A stretch of DNA of 56,375 nt from Phoronis australis (Eukaryota > Phoronida > Phoronidae): positions 1-56,375 of the forward strand of contig NMRA01000856.1 in assembly GCA_002633005.1 (NCBI GenBank), read 5' to 3'. Made by a program: the position numbers and the translations under genes. Below the pieces are notes generated by a model, which was not told the origin of the DNA, ran no database searches, and saw only the letters and a list, made by a program, of their open reading frames with translations. This document shows, one piece after another, positions 1-11,848 of the stretch (within the stretch, counting starts at the first letter, position 1; the number at the start of each line of letters is the position of its first letter).

Positions 1-1321
1 AAGAGTCGCGGGTAGAAGAAATTGCCTGCAAGTGTTGCATCACCAGAGACGGTGACCAGCAAGTACACTGTTGCTAATACAGTGTGTGTGTAGTTCGAAG
101 ATTCACCAACAGGACAGACATCCAACAAGTGGAGAGTCCTAGCTTGGATAGCAGATAAGACATTTGATCGTTTGGTTGTTTGATTAAAGTAATCTTTAAA
201 GAGGGCGCTAGCGTGCTGTAGTTTCTCTTTGTAGTTGATTACTTAATTAACCATAGGTTTCATTTGTCTAATTAGGGGTTATCATATAATAAATAATTAC
301 TGGATTTGATTATTCACTCTCCATCTACGCACAACTTCAAAGCATAGCTACCTTTTAAACAAACCCACACAGACTATCGTCTGACAGTTTTTAAAGACTA
401 ACATATGGTTGAAATGGCACAGTTCACTTCCACGTGCCTGGCAGTGGCTGCAAAATGAGACATACAAATTTGCTTTTTGTGATAAATATATACAAATATT
501 GTCCACAGAGTTACTTAATTGGGATTGTCATTGTCTGATGATGTACTTTTAGCAAAGACTTTTAAAGACATCAAAATAATGAGTGCGCCACAGAAACAGT
601 CACGGCAAAATGCTCTTCGCACCCCGCCATGATGTAACTTCTTTGAGACGGGATGAAGACTTACATGCAATTTGCCTTTAAACACATGAATATCAAACTG
701 TTATGGAGTCTACACAGCAAAATACTGTGTGAACAAAACATGCCAACCTGCACTGGACAGCAGTGTTACAGTGAAGTGGAATTATAATCCAATGTAAAGT
801 GATGGAAAAAGTTAGAGATAAGTGAAGAAGACAAAAATTGATGGTTGCCAACTGCAGATTTCATCCAGAATCGCTATATTATACAAAATTCGCAAATATC
901 CCACACAGATACACCTGATTGCGGCCAACAGAAATAGAATGCTATACGTTTCAACCATACCTAAATCCTCAAACGAATAAAATATTTTGAAAAATACAAT
1001 TTCCTATTGTTTCAAAGATTATTTATTAAGTACGCTAGCTTTCAACACTTAACAAACATATACACCTGTAATTTGCCAAAAAAGTAATGATAAAAAGTCA
1101 ATCACATTCAATAATAAATACATCGTAAGATGGTGACTACAAAGACCCACATTCCCTTCTGACAAATCAGACCAACATTATTTTGTGCCATGAAATTTTG
1201 AGCCAGTTCTACAGTATCGATAAAAACTGAAGAGAAATAATTTCTCACCACTTCTTCACATATTTCAAAACTACAACTGTTATTACGCCAATAGCTGCAC
1301 CATTACTTTCAGAGGTTATCA
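1..1321. other. Non-coding flank and 3' UTR of the coiled-coil exon
   Basis: No coding sequence is recognisable here. On the minus strand this stretch lies downstream of the stop codon at 1322-1324, so its right part is probably 3' UTR. A minus-strand AATAAA poly(A) signal (TTTATT on +) lies at 1022-1027, which would give a UTR of about 300 nt. No repeat was identified in the rest. Confidence 0.35.
1022..1027 (-). terminator. Poly(A) signal for the coiled-coil exon
   Basis: AATAAA on the minus strand (TTTATT on +), about 295 nt past the stop of the coiled-coil exon. This is an ordinary position for a metazoan 3' UTR. It is called by motif only. Confidence 0.35.
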
Positions 1322-1523
1322 TTAAGCAAAATGGCCAGAGTTCAGATGGTTCACTGACCTATCATATCTGTCACGTAACCTAGCCAGTTCCTCTTGTAAC
1401 CTGGTAGTCTCCAGCTCTGCCACCTGTTGGTTCTCGTGGATATCATTTTCCAACTTCTGTATGGTGGCGTTCCTGTCCAGCACTTTACTCTTCAGGATTT
1501 CAATCTCTTGATGCAGGTCAAGG
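1322..1523 (-). CDS. Last exon of an unidentified coiled-coil protein gene
   Basis: This minus-strand reading frame encodes about 67 residues, starting near LDLHQEIEILKSKVL and ending LNSGHFA before a TAA at 1322-1324. It is rich in E, L, K and Q, with hydrophobic residues at heptad spacing (EIEILKSKVL, IQKLENDI, LQEELARLRDRY), so I read it as a dimerising coiled coil. A good acceptor (TTCTTCAG) ends at 1524, so the exon would begin at 1523 in phase 2. The open frame that continues to 1615 is probably intron. A poly(A) signal lies about 300 nt downstream. No upstream exon was found between here and 9 kb, so the gene either has a long intron or its other exons are short. It looks real because of its composition, acceptor and UTR, but I cannot name the family. 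Tight-junction-associated and other coiled-coil proteins look similar only in composition. Confidence 0.55.
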
Positions 1524-1899
1524 CTGAAGAACGGCACATTACAATATGGAGGACAGAAAAGCATGGAGGACAATGTCAACAGATAAAGCCACCAACACTC
1601 ACCAACGAATGTCAAAAATAAAACGGAAACGATAAGAAAATTTCAACATGGCGAAATAGTTATATATTTTACACAATTGCATAGTAAATCAAGTGGAGTT
1701 GACTGAATCCTCCTGTGGCAAGTCACCATCACACAATTGATATCTACATTGCATGTAGCCATATGACACAAATTGTAAATCATTTGTTGAAGAATAACAC
1801 GATTCGTAGCAAACGTCTATGCAAAGAATGTCGCTACCAGAGGCTACATGGCAATCCCATCATGCCTTGTCGTATGGTTATTAGGACAAGTAGGGAGGA

Positions 1900-2050
1900 G
1901 GCAGTGTGGCCTAGTGTTGTAGGTGCCCGACTTTTTTACTCGAGGTCGTGGGTTTGAGTCCCATTGGGCCACACTGCTAGACCCTTGAGTCAGGTTTCTA
2001 GCTTCTCAGCTCGGTTTTAACAATATCTTAACAAAGCACAAAAAACAGTT
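1900..2050 (+). repeat. tRNA-derived SINE
   Basis: The head is a near-intact tRNA-like unit. It has a pol III A box (TGGCCTAGTGT, from 1907) and a B box (GGTTTGAGTCC, from 1951). The unit is closed by a perfect 11-bp inverted repeat, GCAGTGTGGCC at 1901-1911 with GGCCACACTGC at 1967-1977. A non-tRNA body follows (CTTGAGTCAGGTTTCTAGC and on). The 3' end is uncertain and may extend to the hairpin at 2089-2124. It could instead be a tRNA pseudogene, but the extended stem and the unrelated tail favour a SINE. Confidence 0.6.
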
Positions 2051-2088
2051 CCAGGTGATTAGTGCAATAGGCCCGCATGCACGACCAG

Positions 2089-2124
2089 TGCAAGTCTGGT
2101 GCAACGTGCACCAGACCGATTGCA
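2089..2124. repeat. Short perfect hairpin
   Basis: TCTGGTGCA (2095-2103) and TGCACCAGA (2107-2115) form a perfect 9-bp stem with a 3-nt ACG loop. An outer TGCAA/TTGCA pair (2089-2093 with 2120-2124) extends it. It lies just past the SINE and may be part of its tail. Confidence 0.6.
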
Positions 2125-2839
2125 ATTATTTTTTTTATAGGACAAGTAGTTATTTACAACATACCTATTACTGCCTGAACAACCATTACAGGTACAGCCG
2201 CACTCCTGAAATGTTAACAGTGCAAATACAGTATTTACTGATCAGTAGAACAACAGTTCAGCTACTCATGTCAACAGTTGAAAGAGGAGATTTAGAAGCA
2301 TGTTTTGTAGTGATTACAACATGAGCCAAATAAACAGACAACTGTTTTAACAGCAGCCACTGCAGGTTATGAGTTCAAGCAAAGAAAAATGCCGATTTAG
2401 GCCAATATTGGAGCATCATCTCACAAATCCTGACAAGATTCAAATGAACCTTTCAGAAGTATGATTTATTAGATTTTATCATCACTGTTCTTTTGTTGAC
2501 TCATCATGTTCATGCTTTCTTGTATATTGACAACTGTAGAGGGTCCCAGTTTTTTGAGACTGAAGTAGAAAGTACACATACGTGTCTCTTTTATACTGTT
2601 TGTTGTAGAAAACAAGACACAAGGTGACAGCACTTTTGCATTTTCCTTTTACAGGAACGTTGCCCAGGAGTCCCTAGATGGATTTTTCTGAATCGGTATG
2701 TGAATATATGCCGTCGAACACTACAAAAAACATGCCATCCATTTCAAGCTATGCTTTACCATTCTTGAGTCATTCGAAATTTTCTGGTGACTGCTTATTA
2801 CACACCATTGAACAAGAATATGTTTCTAGTCAACTTTGT

Positions 2840-2972
2840 CGATCTGATGATGATGGTGGTGATGATGATGATGATCATGATGACTGTGAAAATGATAATA
2901 GTGATGATAATGATGGTGATGATGGGAATAATGATAATGATGATGATGATGATTTGATGATAATGATGACAG
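2840..2972. repeat. Degenerate GAT trinucleotide microsatellite
   Basis: A run of GAT/AAT/GGT triplets about 130 bp long, interrupted by substitutions. It produces spurious open frames of poly-D on + and poly-H/poly-I on -. It is not a gene. Confidence 0.9.
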
Positions 2973-5355
2973 TACTGACAAGGGATATTCCTGACCAGTT
3001 CTGAAGCTGTGCCCTTTGGGTTCACCCTGCTCAGCAGACTTAGTGTAATCAAGTGGTAACATATGAAGAGAAACTCCAAGGGCAATTGGAATAAGAAGAG
3101 TCATGCTTTAACCAACTGGCTGTAAGTTAAATAGAATCTTGCATTTTTGGAAGAATGTTGCGTTTTAAAAGATGCACCCACACAGCGCACTGCTGCAATG
3201 TACTTGCGCCTTTTTATTTTTTATGGCTAATGGCGCAAAGGCGCAGTCCACGAATATACTTGACTGACGTTACGTCAATAGCTCAAGGCCAATTGTTTGA
3301 CTCCAAGGTAGCATTATGACAGTCTCTTTATGCAGCCAAAGCCCAGCATCATTTGGTGGATCTTTCTGTATCGACTTCAGAGAAGCAACATTTCATTTTT
3401 TTTGTTATTGTAGTTCCACATAACTGCATATTGGCTCCACCATACCAACTAAATTTTTGCCCATTTTCTCCCTATCCCTCTCCCTCTCTTGAGTGGTTTC
3501 ATTTTAAATATTTCATGCAAGCAAAACGAAATTGACAGTTTTATGATTTTGATGAAAAAAAACAAACCCTTGGCTATTTCATCCAAGTGTACATGATCAG
3601 CTGATTGAGTTACTCATAACTGTGCAGTAAGGTGAAGACATGTTATCACCAGGAAAGAGCTAAACAGGCACACAATGCTTGCTTTCATACACACACACAT
3701 GAATATAGAGTTTACTATTCAGATTTAACACCAACATTAATTTTATTCACACAACACATAACCATTGTCATCACGCCCAGTCCACAAGATCACTAACATA
3801 TCAAATAATTCGAATTATCAAAATGTGTGTTTCAACTAATAATGCCGATTATACCAAGACTAACCTCAGCACCATATGAAGAACAACATAATCTCAATAA
3901 AGTCCCACATTTATCTAGTCTCAAAACACAAATCTTTTGACAGACGTTTTTCATTTGGTAACAAATCCATTTAATCCTGTAAAAAGCAGTGCAGTGGAAA
4001 TTACAGAGAAAATCTAGAAGGAAGGTCCTTCACATTGTAAATTGGATTATTGAAGATGTAAAGATGGCAGACGTTTAATCAGAAAAACCAACAGTAAGGC
4101 CAATTTTCAGGACTTAATCTTGTTTTGTAAATCACATAGCCAACTGAAGTGGATCAATATACCAGTACTGGGAATAAAGAGACAGCCACAAAAGAAAGTC
4201 AGCATGTCAGCTCTCATGACAGTACCATCAGAACATTGACTCAGAACACTGATGGGTAAAATTTGATTACTGCACTGAATTGAATACAGACCACATGCAA
4301 CCCAGAAATGATGTTTTCGTGAGCTAACAAATCAGAACGTTTGCATTCTATATTCTTTCAATCTTTGATTTCTTGAAAGAAGTCTATTATTTATAATTTC
4401 TTATAAAAATTAATGTGTTGCATTAATATTTTCAAAGTATAACTCTAAAGTAATAAATGGGTAAAGGGACTTAAATAAACATCCTAAAACAAATTGAAGT
4501 TTTTTAAATTATGTCATTAGAACGCTGTCATTAGAAGCTATGTTTACAAACTGTAATGGCGCCCTACATGTTGATGCTTTCTAGCAACATTTCTACAGAA
4601 GTACTTGTTTTAAAAGCACACCGTTTGAAAGTAATTTCATTTTCAATTTTTACACATCCAAACTCATTAATATGTTAACGCATGTAGCTGGACTTACTTT
4701 GAGCATGGCATAAAACTGCACTAACAAGGACTTTAAGTACATAATTATGTTCTATATTATTACAAGTAACCAACTGATAAATTAACCTAAGCCCTCAAGG
4801 TCAGTGTGTAAGCTCTCACCAGTTGATTAAACTAACTACTTTGTTTGCAAGACATATGTTGCTTTCCAAAATTGTTTCACCTCCAGATCTATATAGAATA
4901 CAAATTGATTGTTTTTTAAACTAGACAATAAATCAAACAAATTTTCTTTATTCCACTCAAACTGTTGTTAGGTCTTTATGCTATTTCTTTCCAAATGTAA
5001 AAATATGTGATTAGTAATTGAGAACACATGGGCATTTTTGGAGCTGTTGAAACATTCTATCGCATGTTTTCGGAATGGGACTTTGTGAGATCTTTGTGGT
5101 ACAAGAATCAGAAATTCTTAGCCTACTAATGAATTTTCCTCTCCCTGAGGACGATTTCCACCAACTTTTGTAGACAACTTTAAAATCGCATACCAGCCAT
5201 TTAACCAGCACAGAGCCTTAATATGTTTCGGAAAATATCTCCAACTAATTCTAGGCAACCCTTCACTAAAAATACAAAGTGAGAGACACAGGTTAAAGGA
5301 GAATGCCACCCGATTTAATTAGTACTTTGTTACCGAATAAATCGGTCTATATCCA
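2973..5355. other. Featureless AT-rich intergenic or intronic DNA
   Basis: I see no supported gene or repeat. If the minus-strand coiled-coil gene has exons to the right, this is one of its introns. Short open frames here have neither codon structure nor recognisable motifs. Confidence 0.4.
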
Positions 5356-5357
5356 CA

Positions 5358-5605
5358 TCACCTCATATACAGTCGATCCCACCTCACCAAAAGGTGTCGT
5401 GTTAACCTGTTAGGAAGGTGAGTACAAGACGCAGCGACCTCAGTGGTTCTTCAGCAGAGTGTGTGCCGCTGCGGTGTGGTGTACAGTTTTTGCTTGAATG
5501 TGTAAACCAAGAAAGCAGGTATATCGTTTTTTTTATTTCCTCATTAATCCCAAATACTTCAGAAGTGGTTACCAGCAGTAAAGAACGAAAAATATGCCGT
5601 TAATA
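5358..5605 (+). mobile_element. Decayed TIR transposon fragment, copy 1 of a THAP-coding family
   Basis: TA precedes CAGTCGATCCCACC, and the 120 bp that follow align with 8098-8230: AAGGTGTCGTGTTAACC here against GAGATGTCGTATTAAGC there, then a shared GAGGAAGGTGA-like block and GAGTGTGTG. Downstream the reading frame has ECVNQESRY where copy 2 has GCTDHEKSH, so the two are diverged relatives. The TA flank and CAGT start fit the IS630/Tc1-mariner/pogo type, as known for that superfamily. The right terminus was not found. Confidence 0.4.
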
Positions 5606-7044
5606 CCAAGTATGAGGCCGTGAAATATAACCGTGTCTCATAGCCCATATTATTGTGTTTCAAAATAAATTGTTTTCACCCTAACCTATGTTTATATAAA
5701 ACTGAGCCAAAGTGTCAAAATCCGTCTCAGTAGAAACAATTTGTAATGCCTTAGGATTGTTCATGAGTGCAAATGTTTTGAGACATCAGATGCAATAACA
5801 CAAATTGACCAACCTGTGAGCGCATGCTAATTCAGAGTTTGCTGACAGAAAGCTGTTGTGAAGATATAAATTGATTTTATATTCTATGGTCAGATGTTAG
5901 AGGAATCTTCATTTAGATATAAATACATTACTTAAATCAGAGTTATGCACACCTTTTACCTGAACGGATCTGCAGAAGGGGAACTTGGCTTCGAAGCCCC
6001 CTGCCCGAGGAGTAAGTACATATACACCGAAATATTCACAAATTTCACACATTATTTCTTTGGTTCTCTAGTCTAGTCTTTTCGTCACTGGAAGTTTGGT
6101 TTTCAACTTTCGCAGCAGACTAACCCAGTTGGTTTATGTTCGTAAAGTCTCCAGTCCGGTCGTGACGGCCCTGATCGGGTTCCGAGCCACTATGTTACAA
6201 CGAGCATTTTGTGTTAAGAACAGAAAAAATTCGCAAGTCTAAAATGACAGCACACGGTTATACTCTTCTTTCCTTTTGTCACAGAAGAATAATTCTAATT
6301 TATCACCGAACAGACTCCAAACTTCCCGCAACCGACCTCGGTAAGTTGGCTTACCAAACTTTGTAGGTTAAGGTACATTCAAAATTTCTATAAATCCCTA
6401 ACATCGAAATAAAACAACTCGGTTTTTTTTAAAACTCAATGTATTAGTAAGAGTTTTACATTGAATTTTGAAGATTTACTGGTGTAAAACGATGAATTCA
6501 AGCGATAAGCTAACACCAGTAAGCGTTTTGTGAACTGCTGAACTGACTGTGTTAGAACCTGTGACGTCATTGGTTAATTTCAGCACTTCCTTCTGCCATC
6601 GACTTCGATACGAATTTTTTAAAATGGCAACTTGCCAGGGTTCACTAATAAAGTGGATTGAGAAACGGGAAGCTATCTGCTTCATTCATTTTATTGTGTC
6701 CGAGTTTACAAAAGATAATGTACATTAATGTGAATTATATAGCAGGGTGGGACATTCAACAGTTCAATCAACCATAGTCCTGTGCCTAAATGACGATATT
6801 GAATGGAAACCTGTCTCAGATTTGTCTGCATGGACTGAATTATTGTACATCGTCTGCTATGCCGGACAACGCCAATCCACTATAACTGATTTATGTTGAG
6901 CAAGACGATATCAATGGAAGTTTCATTATAGGAATTAGTTTATTACGTCTAAAATTCAAATATTTTTTGTTCTATATTTGTTACGTCATTGATAACCAAA
7001 TTACAGATCACATTATGACATTTCATTGACATTATCAATTTGCC
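5606..7044. other. No gene seen
   Basis: AT-rich non-coding DNA. A minus-strand open frame at 6476-6685 shows no domain, splice context or codon signature that I can support. Confidence 0.35.
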
Positions 7045-7255
7045 TTGCCTTGCAAAGTATCCTTTACCCAAATACTTTCACTACATGATGCTCAGGCTGT
7101 GGTCTTTTCTACGATGAGTAAACTTGTGGAATGCACCAAAGTGCACCCAGTTACATCCAGTTTTTCAGATTTTGCCTGGGGACGGTCTACCAACCCCCCC
7201 CCCTCATGGGCGGACCTCACTTTGCATGTGGCGTCTGATTCTGCATCCGCTGTGA

Positions 7256-7379
7256 CCATTCACCACCACGCTCCTTTCGAAACCCGGGCAATAGGGGAAT
7301 CCCACTTCCCATATTCGCGTGCAGCAACAGGCTTTGCACCCCGTTTTGGCCATTCACCACCATGCTCCTTTCAAAACCC
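7256..7379. repeat. 94-bp-spaced direct repeat in a GC-rich patch
   Basis: CCATTCACCACCACGCTCC with about 11 more bases (7256-7285) recurs with two mismatches at 7350-7379. The patch begins with a C10 run and GGGCGGACC at about 7193-7216, and it is more GC-rich than its surroundings. A 133-codon open frame spans it (7045-7446) but reads through the repeat with no recognisable domain, so I treat this as a repeat rather than a gene. Confidence 0.5.
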
Positions 7380-8094
7380 AGGGAAAGCCTGTACTCAATC
7401 TAAATTGATACAAAATATGGTGTTTTTTGGTGGCATTCTCCTTTAATGTGTGATTCAAACAAAACACACAACTCTCCTAAAAGGGATACAAAAAGACAGA
7501 GAGCCTACCATCACTTTCCCATCAATGACACAACTTTGTGTTTTGAGGAATTTCGGTCAGTGGGAAAGCATAATTCCCATACACTTATCGCAAGTGTTGC
7601 ACAACACTGCTGTGATGGGAAAGGTTACATTCCAATGGGAGTAATTTGCTAGATGCAAGAGGTCACAACAACGCAGAACTGAATCAACCACATTATCTGG
7701 AACTAAATCTCTAGAACAAGTGGAAATCACAATGTCGCTAGCAGGGAATTGCCGTAGAGTTTTGATAGACTGGAGTTACACTAATGGGAAAACTATCACA
7801 AAGGCTGATTTGCGATTCGAACTAACCTGACAGCTCCCCTTAAGACGAGGTATGATTACGATAGCTCTCTGCATGCTGCCTCCACCAGATGACGTCTGTC
7901 TGTACATCGTAACAAGTAGCACAACAGATAGTGGCCGTCACTAGTGACCTAACAATAAAGAAGTTCAACACATCAATCTACAAACTCATTGTCTATCCAA
8001 CCAAACAAAAGAAAAAGGAGCACATCTTGAAGGCTAACACCAAAAAATTATTTTATTTTTTACTGTTTTAATCAGACTCTATGCATATTACCTC

Positions 8095-8470
8095 TATTCA
8101 GTGGATCTCACTAAACCGAGAGATGTCGTATTAAGCGACGAGGAAGGTGATTACACTATGCGACAATGTCATCGGATCTTACACTGAGTGTGTGTCACTG
8201 GACTGTGCTATGCTTTTACATTGTTCCTGGTTGTACGGATCATGAAAAATCACATTCGTGTTTGAAGACGGCATTTTGTTGACAGTGATTTCAGTATCGG
8301 ATATTGCCTCAGCAAACAACTTATGCCAAGACAGATGAAACAACCCAAGCTAAAACTTGATGCTGTGCCCAGTAAGTTTTCCTTTGTGAAGCAGGATACA
8401 AAGAAACACAAGTCAGGTGTGAAAAAATCAAAACACAGCGCAACGTGTCTACGGTAGCTTATTTTCGGCA
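8095..8470 (+). pseudogene. Decayed transposon with THAP-domain remnants, copy 2
   Basis: CAGTGGATCTCACTAAACCG at 8098 is the same terminus family as at 5364. About 100 bp further, one frame reads LCFYIVPGCTDHEKSHS, resembling the start of a THAP zinc finger (first cysteine pair). After frameshifts and stops, another frame (ATG at 8322 to TAG at 8456) reads LKLDAVPSKFSF, which matches the conserved AVPS.F end of THAP domains. The C-terminal part is lysine-rich. THAP domains are C2CH DNA-binding fingers common in transposases and their host derivatives. Multiple frame breaks make this a pseudogene. Confidence 0.5.
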
Positions 8471-8679
8471 AAGACGATGTCGGCTATTTTATTCAGGACA
8501 TTCCAAGTTTACTATTACGAGCGTATGACTCAAATGTGCCGACTTGAATTCATCACAAGTATTAACTCAAAACAACTGTAAATCAAAATTCAAATGTTTA
8601 CCTAGTCTTTAAAAGTGTTTCCTTACTCTACGAGACATTTTGTTACTTGCTTAATCTAAAAACCCTTAAGGCACGAAAT

Positions 8680-8810
8680 CATCAACTGGTCTAGTAGCGT
8701 CCTTCTCACTTGAGGTGCCACAAGTCCCAGGTTCAATTATTCAATTCCCAGACACACCCCACGTTGGGCACCAGTACAATGAAAAATCACCTTGTTCCAC
8801 GTTTCAAACT
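8680..8810 (+). repeat. tRNA-derived SINE fragment
   Basis: A-box-like TGGTCTAGTAGCG (about 8690) and B-box-like GGTTCAATT (about 8732) are spaced as in a tRNA-derived SINE head. They are followed by a C-rich body (CCAGACACACCCCACGTTGG). The head differs from the SINE at 1900, so it is a second family. The ends are undefined. Confidence 0.5.
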
Positions 8811-9212
8811 GAAGTGTACCTCTTGTTTCCAACTAGCCAGGCAGGCCTCCTAACCAGTCAACCAAAGACATTTTTCTCAGGCATAGGCAAGTAATTAATT
8901 TTAAGCATTAAGAGAGTCTTTTATATTACTACATTCACTGCAGATTCACCAACCTGAACCGAACCTTGCTTTGCTTCAGTCAGGCTTATGTCAAATGAAC
9001 AGCACAAAACTTAATGAATCAGCATTCCCTATTTTAGTATTTACTGTGACTGTGTCATGCATGTTGTTTTTTTCAATGGATGACCATTGGAGCGAAACAA
9101 AGTCAGTGCTGGCAGCTTTTAACTTTTAATCAGTGGGTGAGCTGCTGAATTTGAGGCATATTGTAGCAGATGTTGTATTTGTTTTAATGCACCTCAAGGC
9201 ACAAGTCGGATA

Positions 9213-10663
9213 CAATGGACCCTGACTTAGAGAACCAGGCAATTACTAAATAACGGCCTCGTTATTTATCCGACTCCATTAACGTACAAACTTGATATTA
9301 GTATTTTCTGAATCCTCTCGTCAGGATGATCATGGTGATTCCAAAAATGTACTACTCGTACCGATTAGGCTCTTTTTATTCATGCATTTACCGTTTTTAC
9401 GAGGTGTTCATTTGCGGCAACCGATCTCGAGTGACTGCCATTATAAAACTGCGACACCTGTTGGCAGGAATGATAACTACAACGATCATGCGTGCCAAAA
9501 AGACCCCAAAATTGGCTAGTATGTTGAAGATACCGCATGGCATGTTAGGGAAACGTCTGAGTAAAAAACAGTAATAGTCATTTATTAAGGATTCCCTCTT
9601 CAAAACTTCATCAGAAGGAACACGAGTGTATGTTCTCGCGGACAAATGTCGTCCTCGAAAACACTTGACATCTCGCGGTTAACCGTTAGTTATCAATCCT
9701 GCCGACAGGTGTTGCATTTTTAAAAATGGCTGCCTCACTAAATCTGCGTTGCAAATGAATGCTTTGGAATAACATGGAAATTATGAATAATAATCGATCA
9801 ATCAGTACAAGTTATACATTTTTTGGAATCACCATGACTAGAGAATTCAGAAAATAGTAGTATCAAGTATGTACATTAATGGAATCGGATTGTAAACAAT
9901 AACATAAGCGGATTTAGGGGGGGGCCCAGGGGGCCCGGTACCCCCCCCCTTGGCTGCCGCAAACTTGAAAAATAAAACAGTAAGAGCGCAGGGAAATGTT
10001 GAGTTTATTAATTAACCCCGGTAATTAAAATTATACGGATGAAAAAAGATTTAAATGTGTGCAGTTTTAGTGTGGGGGGAGGGCGCTCAAAACCAATTTC
10101 AAGTGTCAAATTCGGAACACGGCGCATTCATAACGGAACTATGTCTAAGTATAGGCTCTCCCGCGATATCCCAGGCGACCGGCAGTGGCGCTGCGCACTA
10201 CGACTCCGTTTCCGTTGTCTGCTCCACTGTGCAATGAAGAAAATTTACTTCATTTTTTAAAGAAAATGGAACCTGAGTGATGATGAAAAAACAGAAGCTG
10301 CTGGTAAGATGTGAATCACTCATAAACTCGCAATACTCTCTTTGTCAAACCTTATCTTAAGACGATTTCCAAAGCAATCCCGTCATTATTGCTAACACGA
10401 AAAAGGGATTTGGTCTATTGGGCATTTTATATACGACAAGTTTGTTAAGAATTGATGGCACAAAATATAAAAATATAAATATAAAATATATATATAATAT
10501 ATGCCCCCCTCCCGACCTCCCCCCATTCGGTGCTATGCGCATCTACAATGGTGGTTCAGTTTGCGCAAATGCTTACAGCCGAACGAAATGTTGGGCCCCC
10601 CCTTGTGATATCCTAGATCCGCCACTGAATAACCAGCTGGGTTCTCTAAATCAGGGTACATTA
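9213..10663. mobile_element. Foldback DNA transposon with about 270-bp arms, split by a later insertion
   Basis: The left terminus CAATGGACCCTGACTTAG (9213) matches, in reverse complement, the right terminus ending GGGTACATTA (10663). Both are flanked by TA, the Tc1-mariner/pogo target duplication. The arms stay complementary far inward. CTTGATATTAGTATTTTCTG (about 9291) pairs with the region at about 9850-9870, and the 20 bases around ACACCTGTTGGCAGGA (about 9456) pair with about 9702-9717. The unpaired centre is about 9485-9690. Without the MITE inserted in the right arm the element is about 720 bp. It has no transposase, so it is non-autonomous. Open frames inside it are shadows of the palindrome. 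Confidence 0.75.
9903..10627. mobile_element. 725-bp hAT-like MITE inside the foldback element
   Basis: The right end, read in reverse complement, begins CAGTGGCGGATCTAGG. The left end begins CATAAGCGGATTTAGGGGGG. Both run into GGGGGGGCCCA tracts. A perfect 5-bp target duplication, AATAA, flanks it at 9898-9902 and 10628-10632. CAGTGGCGGAT termini with G/C tracts are typical of hAT-type non-autonomous elements in invertebrates. A 5-bp duplication would fit the hAT5 subgroup rather than the usual 8 bp (established knowledge plus inference). It contains no transposase, only AT-rich filler such as about 10465-10500. Confidence 0.75.
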
Positions 10664-11848
10664 TATCTGACTAGTGCCCATCTGGCATCTTCACTTAATA
10701 AATGTTTGTGTCTTAAACTAAACGAACGGCGTAATGCGCAATAACCGATTTGAAGTGTAATTGTTAACTGTCCAGTTCATTTAATCAGTAAAAACTTGTC
10801 TGCTATTATGGATTGCTCTTGTATATCTCCTACCATAAAATTCCACAGTTCTATGATTTTATATATTATACTAATATAGTATAACGCCACGGCGAGCGGT
10901 TGAGTGCAATGTACTGGTCGAGCTCGAGGACGAGGAGTGAGGCAGAGCTGAGACAATTCGAGTGATCGATAAAGGCGTTTAATTTGGGATTTCCACTCCC
11001 ATTTGTTATAGCTTTGCTGTTCAATTTTCAATCTACCCAACACATAATAACATGTCACCATGTGAAACTTGCCTTACCTTGGTTTTTCAATAACTGTACA
11101 CTAAAATAAGTTACTACAGTCACAACCAGTTACATGGCTAACTGTCAACATCGTGGCCGGAAACCAATGAGTCATCCAATCCGTGTTCAGAATACTTTAA
11201 AACGTCTTCTTTTAGAGTCGGAGGTTTTCATTGGATATTTTATTCTGATGCCGCAAACGGCAGCCTACAACAAAAGATCATCGCTATGTATGGTCAAAAG
11301 ACGGCGCACCAGTCTCATCACGCGGGTTGCCGGGTTTTCAACAACCCGCAATGTTTTAATAATGAAAAAACAATGTTAGCAGTTGTTTATGGAAACGGCT
11401 GCCACATAATAACATATTTTTCTTTTCCTCAAAATGGCACTATTGGGTTTCCGTAGTTGTTGAAGTTTCACTTTCGAATTTTTAAGAATGTGGAAAATAA
11501 GGTTTCAGTGCAGCAAAGTACAACTCGTCCAAAAAGCCCCACCGTCTGATAAGTACTAACTAAAAACGGTCTAAGCGGAGAAAAATAATATAAGCCACAT
11601 TCTAATGATCCGCCCCCATGACGCAATGTCAAATGTGCTAACATGGTACATTATCACTAAAACTCATTAAATTCACGCAAGGCATAAAACACTAGCCATA
11701 GTTTGCTATCACTGACCATGATAGTATAATGGAGAATAAGAAATAACAATTAATAATTACATGTAAACAATGACACTGCAACAAAATTCAAAAGAAGCAA
11801 AAATCCAGTTAACGAAACATTACAGTAGGAGCGATAAGTATCGCATAT
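10664..11848. other. No gene seen
   Basis: Ordinary AT-rich DNA between the foldback element and the 21-bp tandem repeat. Short open frames on both strands (for example 11134-11379) show no recognisable domain. Confidence 0.35.

Noticed and set aside
2678-3104. Open frames rich in D, H or I on both strands
   Set aside because: They are translations of the GAT microsatellite.
6140-6220. Possible tRNA or LTR fragment (GGTTCCGAGCC near 6178)
   Set aside because: No A box or matching arm at the right spacing, and no second LTR-like copy.
7045-7446. 133-codon + open frame
   Set aside because: It crosses a 94-bp-spaced direct repeat and a C-run and has no domain, so the length is explained by GC-rich repeat composition.
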